A DNA stretch of 6,827 bases. Source: Acetobacteraceae bacterium (lineage in GTDB: Bacteria; Pseudomonadota; Alphaproteobacteria; Acetobacterales; Acetobacteraceae). The position numbers were made by a program, and so were the translations under genes. Position 1 is the stretch's first letter; every line of letters starts with the position of its first letter. Under the pieces are notes generated by a model that worked only from the letters and a program-made list of their open reading frames with translations, searched no databases and was not told the DNA's origin. This document shows positions 1-5,182 of this stretch, piece after piece. The stretch lies in contig CANFIE010000219.1 of NCBI GenBank assembly GCA_947446625.1, forward strand, positions 1-6,827, in the 5' to 3' direction.

Positions 1-1
1 A

Positions 2-139
2 CGCTCTGTCCCAGCCATTGATGCCCTGCTTGCCGCGACGGCACATGTGCATGGTCTGGTCCTGGTCACCCGCAACACTGCCGATGTGAGCGGACTTGGC
101 GTGCGGACGTTGAACCCGTTCGAGGATGCAGAGCGGTGA
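2..139 (+). CDS. VapC/FitB-like PIN-domain toxin, C-terminal fragment
   Basis: This is an open frame entering from the left edge and ending at TGA 137-139; only the last 45 codons are visible. It reads PAIDALLAATA, then VLVTRNTADVSGLGV, then LNPF near the end. These are the two C-terminal acidic motifs of PIN-domain ribonucleases of the VapC/FitB type: the Asp in PAIDALLAATA and the Asp after TRN, which help hold the catalytic metal. Known members cleave RNA as toxins and are neutralised by a VapB-type antitoxin, usually encoded just upstream, which would lie outside this window. The preserved motifs suggest the C-terminus is intact; whether the whole gene is intact cannot be seen. A toxin-antitoxin gene fits the mobile-island context to its right. 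Confidence 0.82.
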   Translation, partial: RSVPAIDALLAATAHVHGLVLVTRNTADVSGLGVRTLNPFEDAER

Positions 140-308
140 GGTAACCACCGCCTATCGCCACGGCGCCAGGCCGGTCGACGACCCCGGAGTGGGTGCTCGT
201 CAGGCCCGGCGCGACCTGATCGGCTGCTGCCGCGCCGCGCGATCTTTAGACTTGAATAACGTACGAGTATTCGCAAGGTGCCTTGGTATCAAACTTGGAG
301 AGGCGCCA
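140..308. other. intergenic stretch between vapC end and CxxC protein
   Basis: No convincing gene is visible. A frame from ATG 126 stays open through this stretch into the downstream gene, but the translation up to about residue 60 is Arg/Ala/Gly-rich with no recognisable motif. GAGG directly abuts ATG 126, leaving no spacer. I therefore treat this as noncoding leader. It contains CTGCTGCCGCGCCGCGC at 224-240, which recurs at 819-835 inside the recombinase remnant. The recurrence may be GC-rich coincidence or a trace of a duplication. Confidence 0.4.
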
Positions 309-671
309 GTGAGTGTTTCAAACGAAGTACTGCCGGGAAAGTGCATCGTCTGCTTTTCCCGCGGCAATCTGCGGCGCTACGCCGGGCATTTCCGATGGCT
401 GACGGCGTCGATCTGTTCCACTTGCGAGGCAGAGTATGCTGAGCCCTTGGGCGCCGTCCTGCTTTGGATTGCGGTGAACGGCGGTCCTGACGCCTGCGCG
501 GATGTCGCCGGGGACTGGGTGATCTATAACCCGCCCGACTATGTCGGCTGGGAAGCGATCCGCCGGGTCTATACGCAAGAGATCGACGGCATACTATCCT
601 TGATCGAGAGCGAGCTCGGGCACGAATACGCGCAAGCATTCAGGAGCGGCAGACCAAGCCGTATTAATTGA
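309..671 (+). CDS. hypothetical protein with two CxxC pairs (putative zinc-binding)
   Basis: I do not recognise the family. The chosen start is GTG 309, preceded by a good Shine-Dalgarno (GGAGAGG, 297-303) at a 5-base spacing; this gives 120 residues. The longer alternative from ATG 126 (181 residues) has no usable ribosome site. Visible features are CIVC (residues 12-15) and CSTC (36-39), separated by 20 residues. This is the spacing of a small treble-clef or ribbon-type zinc site. The middle is hydrophobic and aromatic (LLWIAV, DWVIYNPPDYVGW), followed by an acidic helical C-terminus (IDGILSLIESELGHEYAQAF). There is no signal peptide or clear membrane helix, so it is probably cytoplasmic. 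It sits between a toxin gene and a dead recombinase, in probable island DNA. The function is unknown; a metal- or nucleic-acid-binding accessory protein is only a guess. Confidence 0.6.
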   Translation: MSVSNEVLPGKCIVCFSRGNLRRYAGHFRWLTASICSTCEAEYAEPLGAVLLWIAVNGGPDACADVAGDWVIYNPPDYVGWEAIRRVYTQEIDGILSLIESELGHEYAQAFRSGRPSRIN

Positions 672-799
672 ATCAATATATATGATGCACTATATTGGGA
701 AAAAAATTTATAATAATGCGCATAACGACTTGCTATCTTTCAAATCCACATTTACTTTAAGTCGACGAATATTAGACCTCAAACGGTGCACCAACCCGC
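672..799. other. AT-rich intergenic stretch before recombinase remnant
   Basis: The base composition drops sharply to AT-rich compared with both flanks (for example AATCAATATATATG near 671 and a run of A followed by TTTATAATAATG at 701-716). A TATAAT hexamer lies at 709-714, a possible -10 box for the recombinase start at 800, but I see no matching -35 at the right distance. The composition fits acquired DNA or an old promoter region. Confidence 0.35.
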
Positions 800-1203
800 A
801 TGCACGCCAACCCATCCCCTGCTGCCGCGCCGCGCCGCGCCGCGCTGCACAGTACGTGCGCATGTCAACCGAGCATCAGCAGTACTCGACCGAGAACCAG
901 GCCGATCACATCAAGTAGTATGCCGAGCGCCATGGGATCGAGATTGTCCGCACCTATGCCGATGAGGGCAAAAGCGGGCTGAACATCGGGGGCAGCGAGG
1001 GGCTGCAACGGCTGCTCGAAGACGTCCGCACCCGCAGCGTCGATTTCGACTTCATTCTGGTTTACGACGTCAGTCGCTGGGGCCGCTTCCAGGACGCCGA
1101 CGAAAGCGCCTACTACGAGTTCCTCTGCAAGCAGGCAGGCCTCAAGGTCATCTACTGTGCCGAGCAGTTCGACAATGACGGCTCGCCAGTCGCCACCATC
1201 CTC
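800..1203 (+). pseudogene. large serine recombinase, N-terminal remnant (frameshift, amber stop, truncation)
   Basis: The remnant encodes the catalytic domain of a large serine site-specific recombinase: QYVRMSTEHQQYSTENQ with the catalytic Ser codon at 865-867, then YADEGKSG, then LVYDVSRWGRFQDADES and YCAEQFDNDGSP. It is broken three ways. First, ATG 800 is out of frame with the catalytic block. Between them lie four tandem CCGCG units (825-844), and removing one unit restores a continuous frame giving MHANPSPAAAPRRAA then QYVRMS. Second, an in-frame TAG (916-918) replaces the residue after QADHIK. Third, homology stops near 1203 after SPVATIL, where integrase DNA of the opposite strand begins. 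Known members run to about 500-700 residues with DNA-binding C-terminal domains; fewer than 140 residues remain. It is non-functional unless the amber codon is suppressed, and even then it lacks the DNA-binding part. Confidence 0.88.
825..844. repeat. (CCGCG)4 tandem pentamer
   Basis: Four perfect head-to-tail CCGCG units lie at the 5' end of the recombinase remnant. The unit length is not a multiple of three, so any one-unit gain or loss by slipped-strand pairing changes the frame. With three units ATG 800 reads straight into the recombinase; with the four present it does not. Confidence 0.85.
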
Positions 1204-1205
1204 AG

Positions 1206-1508
1206 ACGGGTACGCCGGGCCTCACGTGCCTGCCGCTTCTCTTCTATCGGGTCGGCTCCACCGATGATGCCGCCGATGGCCAGCCGGGCGGCCCTGCGGG
1301 CGGCGGCGATACCCATGGCCGGGTAGGTCCCCAGCTTGGGTCGGGTCTGTTTGCCGTCCTTGGTGCGGGTGCGGGCGCTCCAAGTCATGGCGCCGTTGGG
1401 CGTCACCCGGAGCACGAGGGCGGACACCTCGGTATCGCGGATTTCGATCCTGCCGGCGGCGGGGGGCTTTACACTTCGCAACCAAGCGTCGTTGAGTTCG
1501 CGCTTCAT
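1206..1508 (-). pseudogene. tyrosine integrase (DUF4102/arm-DNA-binding type), N-terminal remnant
   Basis: On the minus strand, from ATG at 1508-1506, the sequence reads MKRELNDAWLRSVKPP, GRIEIRDTEVSALVLRVTP, GAMTWSARTR, RPKLGTYPAMGIAAAR and GADPIEEKRQAREAR. This is the N-terminal arm-binding domain (DUF4102, Arm-DNA-bind_3) of P4-like phage and island integrases. Homology ends about 100 residues in, around 1206-1214, where it runs into the serine recombinase remnant. The core-binding domain and the catalytic R...HxxR...Y domain are absent, out of about 400 residues usual for the family, so it cannot recombine. The upstream frame is open to 1607, but those codons cover the GGGGGCACA repeats and are not integrase-like, so I start at 1508; the ribosome site there is weak. 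Its position beside a tRNA 3' half matches the usual placement of such an integrase at its attachment site. Confidence 0.87.
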
Positions 1509-1531
1509 TAAGACCCACTGATCGGTTTTTT

Positions 1532-1649
1532 CGGGGGCACACCGGGGGCACAAATGTGCTGCGATGTCGGTGGGTTCCCGTAGACATTGATAAGTGGGTA
1601 TAGACACTCATTTCAAGGGTTATAGGAGATACCTGCAGCCGGGGGCACA
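1532..1649. repeat. three direct repeats CGGGGGCACA upstream of integrase
   Basis: Copies lie at 1532-1541 and 1543-1552 (nearly back to back) and at 1640-1649. On the integrase coding strand they read TGTGCCCCCG. Repeats of this kind between the integrase start and the attachment core are expected for arm-type binding sites of the N-terminal domain. That role is inference from position and repetition. The rest of this roughly 150-base gap holds no gene that I can see. Confidence 0.6.
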
Positions 1650-1664
1650 CGGCTCTAGGGCATG

Positions 1665-1717
1665 ACCACTGATTCGTAATCAGTAGGTCCGGGGTTCAAT
1701 TCCCCGAGTCGGCACCA
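1665..1717 (+). other. tRNA-Thr(CGU) 3' half; island attachment site (attR-like)
   Basis: The anticodon arm (stem 1668-1672 with 1680-1684, loop TTCGTAA, anticodon CGT at 1675-1677) is perfect. So is the T-arm (stem 1690-1694 with 1702-1706, loop TTCAATT). The 3' acceptor strand AGTCGGC (1707-1713), discriminator A and encoded CCA (1715-1717) are also present. The 5' acceptor strand that should pair (GCCGACT-like) and a proper D-arm are absent from the upstream 40 bases, so this is not a complete tRNA. Tyrosine recombinases commonly integrate into tRNA genes, with crossover in the anticodon or T loop, leaving the 3' part as the distal direct repeat. The homology here begins at the anticodon stem, fitting an anticodon-loop crossover. 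The orientation puts the island to the left and resident DNA to the right. Confidence 0.8.
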
Positions 1718-1757
1718 TTTTCCCCCGCGACATTTCCGAGATGCAGCGCTCCCCTCC

Positions 1758-1781
1758 CCACCGGAGAGGCGTGTCCGGTGG
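1758..1781 (+). terminator. hairpin downstream of tRNA fragment, possible tRNA terminator
   Basis: CCACCGGA (1758-1765) and TCCGGTGG (1774-1781) form a perfect 8-base-pair stem with an 8-base loop, 40 bases after the tRNA CCA end. It is followed by only moderately T-rich sequence (TCTATGTATAATTTTG), so it is a weak or degenerate intrinsic terminator. Its position suits the original terminator of the tRNA-Thr gene. Confidence 0.45.
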
Positions 1782-1822
1782 TCTATGTATAATTTTGTCA
1801 TTAAAGCGCGCGAATCCGTCTT

Positions 1823-1851
1823 TTGAGATAATTTGTCTAAATGCGTTAAAT
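1823..1851 (+). promoter_or_regulatory. possible sigma-70 promoter for the small secreted protein gene
   Basis: TTGAGA (1823-1828, 5 of 6 to TTGACA) and TTAAAT (1846-1851, 4 of 6 to TATAAT) are separated by exactly 17 bases. The promoter would start transcription near 1858 and leave a leader of about 125 bases before ATG 1983. The match is modest and could be chance in an AT-rich stretch. Confidence 0.3.
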
Positions 1852-1856
1852 CTTTC

Positions 1857-1866
1857 ATCACGTGAT
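1857..1866. promoter_or_regulatory. perfect 10-base palindrome, possible operator
   Basis: ATCACGTGAT is its own reverse complement and lies just downstream of the candidate -10 box, where a dimeric repressor would block initiation. I cannot name the regulator. Confidence 0.25.
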
Positions 1867-1887
1867 TGTTCATTGGTATGATGTGAC

Positions 1888-1929
1888 GTTGGCGGTAGTT
1901 TTTTGTTAACGCCGCCAGCCCGATGGCGG
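1888..1929 (+). promoter_or_regulatory. two mutually exclusive hairpins in the leader
   Basis: CCGCCAGC (1912-1919) can pair back with GTTGGCGG (1887-1894, one G-T wobble). Alternatively, its first part CCGCCA (1912-1917) can pair forward with TGGCGG (1924-1929). Both cannot form together. They lie 55-95 bases before the start codon of the small secreted protein. This layout is seen in leader-controlled genes, but GC-rich sequence makes such pairings easily, and no function is shown. Confidence 0.25.
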
Positions 1930-1982
1930 GCGGCCCTGTCCGCCCGGTTTTCAACAAGGTGCCCGCGGTCGGAGGGAGCGCC

Positions 1983-2291
1983 ATGTTGTTCCGCTTGCGT
2001 GTTGGGATGCTGGCCGGGGGCGTTGCCCTGGCGCTGGCCATGAGCCCGTTTTGCGCGGTTGCGCAGGAGGGAGAACTACGTGGCAGGGCCACGGTTGGGC
2101 CGCATTCCGGCTATTGGGCTGGCTCCCGCAGCGTGTTGGACAACGCCTACGCACCGCCCTCCTCGCGCTATGTTTCGCCTCCCGCGCAGCCACCAGGGAC
2201 CAGGCCGGCGCCGCAGGCGTCGCGCAATCCATCCATGTTCGGAACCCAGGTTGACCCGGTTTGGGCGCTGGATGCGATGACCCGACGATGA
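1983..2291 (+). CDS. small secreted hypothetical protein with signal peptide
   Basis: ATG 1983 is preceded by GGAGGGAG at a good distance, which decides this start over the in-frame ATG 1923. The product has 102 residues. Residues 1-27 form a typical Sec signal peptide (basic MLFRLR, hydrophobic MLAGGVALALAM, likely cleavage after CAVA). The mature part of about 75 residues has no cysteine and is rich in Pro, Ser, Arg and Tyr (AYAPPSSRYVSPPAQPPG), ending in VDPVWALDAMTRR. That composition suggests an unstructured periplasmic or secreted peptide. I do not recognise the family. It is co-directional with the export operon that starts 200 bases downstream, but a candidate terminator separates them, so shared function is not shown. 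Confidence 0.68.
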   Translation: MLFRLRVGMLAGGVALALAMSPFCAVAQEGELRGRATVGPHSGYWAGSRSVLDNAYAPPSSRYVSPPAQPPGTRPAPQASRNPSMFGTQVDPVWALDAMTRR

Positions 2292-2351
2292 GGCCAGGTG
2301 CGTTCCAACGCCCTCAATAACTGACGCTCGGCTGACGCGAGAGACATATTG

Positions 2352-2373
2352 AAGCTTGAAGGCCAAGCTTTTT
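2352..2373 (+). terminator. candidate intrinsic terminator after small secreted protein
   Basis: AAGCTTG (2352-2358) and CAAGCTT (2364-2370) form a perfect 7-base-pair stem with a 5-base loop, and the stem runs into TTTTT (2369-2373). It lies 60 bases after the TGA of the small secreted gene. The stem is short and AT-rich, so termination may be partial. Confidence 0.45.
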
Positions 2374-2488
2374 ACATGATAACTAAATTATGAAGCGAAT
2401 CGCAGCTTTGCGCACTCGTGTTGTACGATGCCGTAAAGTTGTGAAGCACCGTGAATCCGGGGGCGAACCCTCTGGGCAGTATGCGAGG

Positions 2489-4297
2489 ATGTCCGCATTG
2501 TTCGATCAGCACGCTAAGACCCTGGGTCATCACCTCGCCGCACGCGGGGCCGATGTTTGGCGCCGTCCGGGCAAGCTTCTTGTGGCGCCGCTGCTGGCGA
2601 TCAGCCTTGCGGCCGGTTGCTCGATGCGGCCGGAGCCCATTGCCGAGCAGGAGACCCTGAACCGCGCCGCCGCCGACCGCGCCGCGCTGCAGGCGCCGCA
2701 GGCCCCGCTGAGCGGCCCGCTGACCCTGGAATCGGCCATGGCCCGCGCCATGGTGTACAACCTGGACAACCGCCTGGCGCTGTATGAGCGCGCCCTGCAG
2801 GACGCCCAGTTGAACGTGACCCGCATGGACATGCTGCCGCGGCTGGTGGCGAATGCCGGCTACGTGGCGCGCGACCGTGAACTGGTCAGCTCCAGCTTCT
2901 CCACCGCCTCGCAGCGGGTCTTCGCTGACCGCACCATCTCGGTGGATCGCGAGCGGACCCTGGGCGACCTGACCTTCTCGTGGAACGTGCTGGACTTCGG
3001 CGCCAGCTACTACCAGTCGAAGCAGCAGGGTGACCGCGTGATGGTGGCGCATGAGCGCCGCCGCCGCACCGTGAACAACATTTTCCATGAAGTGCGCTAC
3101 GCCTTCTGGCAGGCCGCCGCGGCGCAGCGCCTGCTGCCCAACGTGCAGCGTACCCTGGCCGAAGTGCGCCGGGCGCATGAGAGCAGCAAGCGGCTTGAGC
3201 GCAACCGCGACATGCCGCTGCTGGACGCGCTGCGCTACCAGCGCACGCTGATTGAGTTGCAGCGTCAGATGGAGGCCGTGGCTTCCGACTTGGTGATTGC
3301 CAAGTCTCGCCTGGCGCAGCTGATGGGCCTGCCGATCAGCACCCCGTACGAGATTGCAGTGGGCAATGTTGAGAACGCCCCGGTGCCGACGATTGCACTG
3401 AGCGCCGAGCAACTGGAGCGCGTGGCGCTGGTGAACCGGCCGGAACTGCGTGAGGAAGACTACAACCTGCGCATTGCCCAGAATGAAGGCCGTCGCGCCA
3501 TTCTGCGCATGCTGCCGGGCATCAGCCTGACTGGTTCCTGGAACCATGACAGCAACAGCTTCCTGACCTACCACAACTGGGCGGAAGTGGGCCTCCGCGC
3601 CGCCTTCAACCTGGTGAACCTGGTTTCGGCGCCTTCCGTGATGCGGTTGGCCGACAAGCAGGGCGAAGTGGTGCAGGTGCGCCGCCTGGCGCTGAGCATG
3701 GCGGCCATTGCCCAGGTGAACATTGCCCTGCAGGACTACGGCCGGGCCAAGACCCAGTACGAGCAGGCGGCGAATTCCGCGGCGGTTGAACGCCGCATTC
3801 AGCGCCTGAGCGATGTGGGCCGCGCCGCCGATGCCAGCAGCGAGCTGGACCGGGTGCGCAACATGGCCTCGGCCCTGGTGGCCGAGCTGCAGCGCGACCG
3901 TTCCTATGCCGATCTGCAGAATGCCTTCGCCACCGTCTTCGTGGCGGCCGGGCTTGACCCGCTGCCGAACCAGGCTGGCGAGGTTGACCTGGAGGCGATG
4001 ACCGCCCGCGTTGCCGAAGTGCAACGTGGCTGGATGGCGGGCCAGATTGCCGTGCCGGAACTGCCCCCGGTTGAGCCGCAGGTGATTCCGCGCCTGCCGG
4101 CCGACCCGCTGGTGAGCGATGCCGAAGCGAAGCCGGTTGCTGCCGCCCCGGCGGCTGCCCCGGTGGCGCCGGCGCCCATTCCGATGGCTGCCGTGGGTGC
4201 GCCTCGCGCCATTCCGGCGGCTGCCGAGACCGCTGACGAGGAAGATAGCGGCTTCGCGCCGCTGGCCTTCATCAACCGGCTGCTTGGTAACGAATGA
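2489..4297 (+). CDS. TolC-family outer membrane factor, lipoprotein
   Basis: This encodes an outer-membrane channel (OEP/TolC family) of tripartite efflux or type I secretion systems. From ATG 2489 (602 residues) a basic N-region leads to LLVAPLLAISLAAGC, a lipobox with the lipidated Cys at residue 44. An in-frame ATG at 2390 would bury this signal 76 residues deep and lacks a ribosome site. TTG 2498, 8 bases after GAGGA, is an equally good alternative start. Two OEP repeats follow: PLTLESAMARAM (about 76) through LTFSWNVLDFGASY (about 161) to LMGLP (282), and LPGISLTGSW (about 342) through AFNLVNLVSAP (372) to AAGLDPLP (493), each a beta segment plus long helices. About 105 extra C-terminal residues are Pro/Ala-rich, then acidic, ending FAPLAFINRLLGNE, longer than classical TolC proteins. 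It overlaps the next gene by ATGA, implying translational coupling. Family assignment is firm; the cargo is inferred from the neighbours. Confidence 0.92.
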   Translation: MSALFDQHAKTLGHHLAARGADVWRRPGKLLVAPLLAISLAAGCSMRPEPIAEQETLNRAAADRAALQAPQAPLSGPLTLESAMARAMVYNLDNRLALYERALQDAQLNVTRMDMLPRLVANAGYVARDRELVSSSFSTASQRVFADRTISVDRERTLGDLTFSWNVLDFGASYYQSKQQGDRVMVAHERRRRTVNNIFHEVRYAFWQAAAAQRLLPNVQRTLAEVRRAHESSKRLERNRDMPLLDALRYQRTLIELQRQMEAVASDLVIAKSRLAQLMGLPISTPYEIAVGNVENAPVPTIALSAEQLERVALVNRPELREEDYNLRIAQNEGRRAILRMLPGISLTGSWNHDSNSFLTYHNWAEVGLRAAFNLVNLVSAPSVMRLADKQGEVVQVRRLALSMAAIAQVNIALQDYGRAKTQYEQAANSAAVERRIQRLSDVGRAADASSELDRVRNMASALVAELQRDRSYADLQNAFATVFVAAGLDPLPNQAGEVDLEAMTARVAEVQRGWMAGQIAVPELPPVEPQVIPRLPADPLVSDAEAKPVAAAPAAAPVAPAPIPMAAVGAPRAIPAAAETADEEDSGFAPLAFINRLLGNE

Positions 4298-5118
4298 GCC
4301 CGCGCCCGCACTTTCCGCTGGCATGGCTTAGGCCTGGGGTCGCGCCCGTGATGGCGCTGACCCTGGTGCTTGGCCTGGGTGGTGCGGGCATGGCGCAGCA
4401 ACAGGCCCCGGCAACGGCGCCTGCCCCCGCTGCGCGCCCGGCGGCACAGCCCACCCTGCGTGGGCAGGTGCTGGCCTGGCGCAACCCGACCCTGTCGAGC
4501 GAGATTGCCGCGCGGATTGCGCAGGTGACGATGCGCGATGGGCAAGAATTCGCCGCTGGCGCGGTGCTGGTGGTGTTTGACTGCGGCAGCTACCGGGCAC
4601 GGCAGGCCAGTGCGCAGGCGCATCGCGACAAGGCGCAGCGACAGGCCTATTCACTGGGCCAGCTTGACCGCAGCGGTGCGACGTCTCGGTTGGAAGTGGG
4701 CATGGCCCTGGCCGATGCCGCCGCCGCCGAGGCCGAGTTGGAACTCGCCAAAATTTCGGTGGAGCGCTGCACGATTCGCGCACCCTTCGCCGGGCGGGTG
4801 GTGGAGACCAAGGCGCAAGCCGGGCAGTTCGTTCGTGAGGGCGAGCCGCTGATGGAAATTCTCGACCATCGGAACCTGGAAGTTGAGTTCCTGGCGCCGT
4901 CCGCATGGCTGCCCTGGCTGCGTCCGGGTGTGCCGTTCGAGGTGCGGGTGGATGACCTGGGGCATACCGTAACCGCGCAGGTAGCGCGGTTGGGTGCCCG
5001 GGTGGATCCGGTCAGCCAGGTTATCAAAGTTTACGCCGCGCTACCCGCGGATGCGCCAGGCCTGATGGCCGGCATGTCGGTTGGTATCGCGGCACCGCCC
5101 AGGACGGGCCAGCCGTGA
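4294..5118 (+). CDS. periplasmic adaptor (membrane fusion protein, HlyD/RND-type)
   Basis: The gene starts at ATG 4294 inside the stop of the outer-membrane factor gene (ATGA overlap); 274 residues. An N-terminal hydrophobic segment (residues 16-33, ending GMAQ) is a signal peptide. The adaptor layout follows: first half of the lipoyl-like domain (56-97, GQVLAWRNPTLSSEIAARI to VVFD), a short alpha hairpin (98-156), second lipoyl half (157-190, CTIRAPFAGRVVETKAQAGQFVREGEPL), and a beta-barrel (194-268). It lacks the long C-terminal membrane-proximal part of many RND adaptors and has no cytoplasmic helix, so it is short for the family. Cys97 and Cys159 sit at the joins between the lipoyl halves and the hairpin, placed so that they could form a disulfide. 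It should bridge an inner-membrane transporter (not in this window) to the outer-membrane factor encoded just upstream. Substrate specificity is not readable from the sequence. Confidence 0.9.
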   Translation: MSPRPHFPLAWLRPGVAPVMALTLVLGLGGAGMAQQQAPATAPAPAARPAAQPTLRGQVLAWRNPTLSSEIAARIAQVTMRDGQEFAAGAVLVVFDCGSYRARQASAQAHRDKAQRQAYSLGQLDRSGATSRLEVGMALADAAAAEAELELAKISVERCTIRAPFAGRVVETKAQAGQFVREGEPLMEILDHRNLEVEFLAPSAWLPWLRPGVPFEVRVDDLGHTVTAQVARLGARVDPVSQVIKVYAALPADAPGLMAGMSVGIAAPPRTGQP

Positions 5119-5182
5119 ATAGTGGAAAGCCGCCGATGCGGTCCTCCATCCCATGCAACGACCATCTGATCACGAGGCTCCC
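5119..5182. promoter_or_regulatory. intergenic gap with ribosome site fixing the GTG start
   Basis: This is a 64-base gap with no obvious terminator hairpin, so the giant gene is probably read from the same transcript. GAGG at 5174-5177 lies 5 bases before GTG 5183. The in-frame ATG 5153 has no ribosome site. Confidence 0.5.

Larger units (their letters stand above)
1718..1982. other. intergenic region between attachment site and small secreted protein gene
   Basis: No gene is visible in these 265 bases. The region contains the hairpin at 1758-1781, a possible promoter at 1823-1851, the palindrome at 1857-1866, and overlapping hairpins at 1888-1929, each listed separately. The composition from 1781 to 1910 is much more AT-rich than the surrounding genes, as expected for a regulatory region. 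Confidence 0.5.

Noticed and set aside
126..308. N-terminal extension of the CxxC protein from ATG 126
   Set aside because: There is no spaced ribosome site and no motif, and it would overlap the toxin end. GTG 309 has a good ribosome site.
682..799. Start of the recombinase at ATG 682 in the AT-rich region
   Set aside because: The 50 residues it adds are unlike recombinase N-termini; the frame from ATG 800 with one CCGCG unit removed gives a more sensible start.
224..835. 17-base repeat CTGCTGCCGCGCCGCGC at 224-240 and 819-835 as a transposon end or att repeat
   Set aside because: It is low-complexity GC sequence with no target-site duplication or inverted partner; chance is adequate.
1640..1717. 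Complete tRNA-Thr gene
   Set aside because: No 5' acceptor strand complementary to AGTCGGC and no D-arm exist at the required distance; only the 3' half folds.
1655..2092. 145-codon minus-strand frame overlapping the tRNA fragment
   Set aside because: Its apparent N-terminus and following residues are the antisense of the tRNA arms and intergenic DNA, a common false gene at tRNA sites.
2372..4324. 650-codon open frame on the minus strand opposite the channel gene
   Set aside because: It is His/Arg/Gln-rich without any domain, and is an antisense shadow of the high-GC channel gene, whose plus-strand translation is a clear OEP protein.
4328..4965. Minus-strand frames opposite the adaptor gene
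   Set aside because: Pro/Arg/Ala-rich translations without motifs, antisense to a clear adaptor protein.
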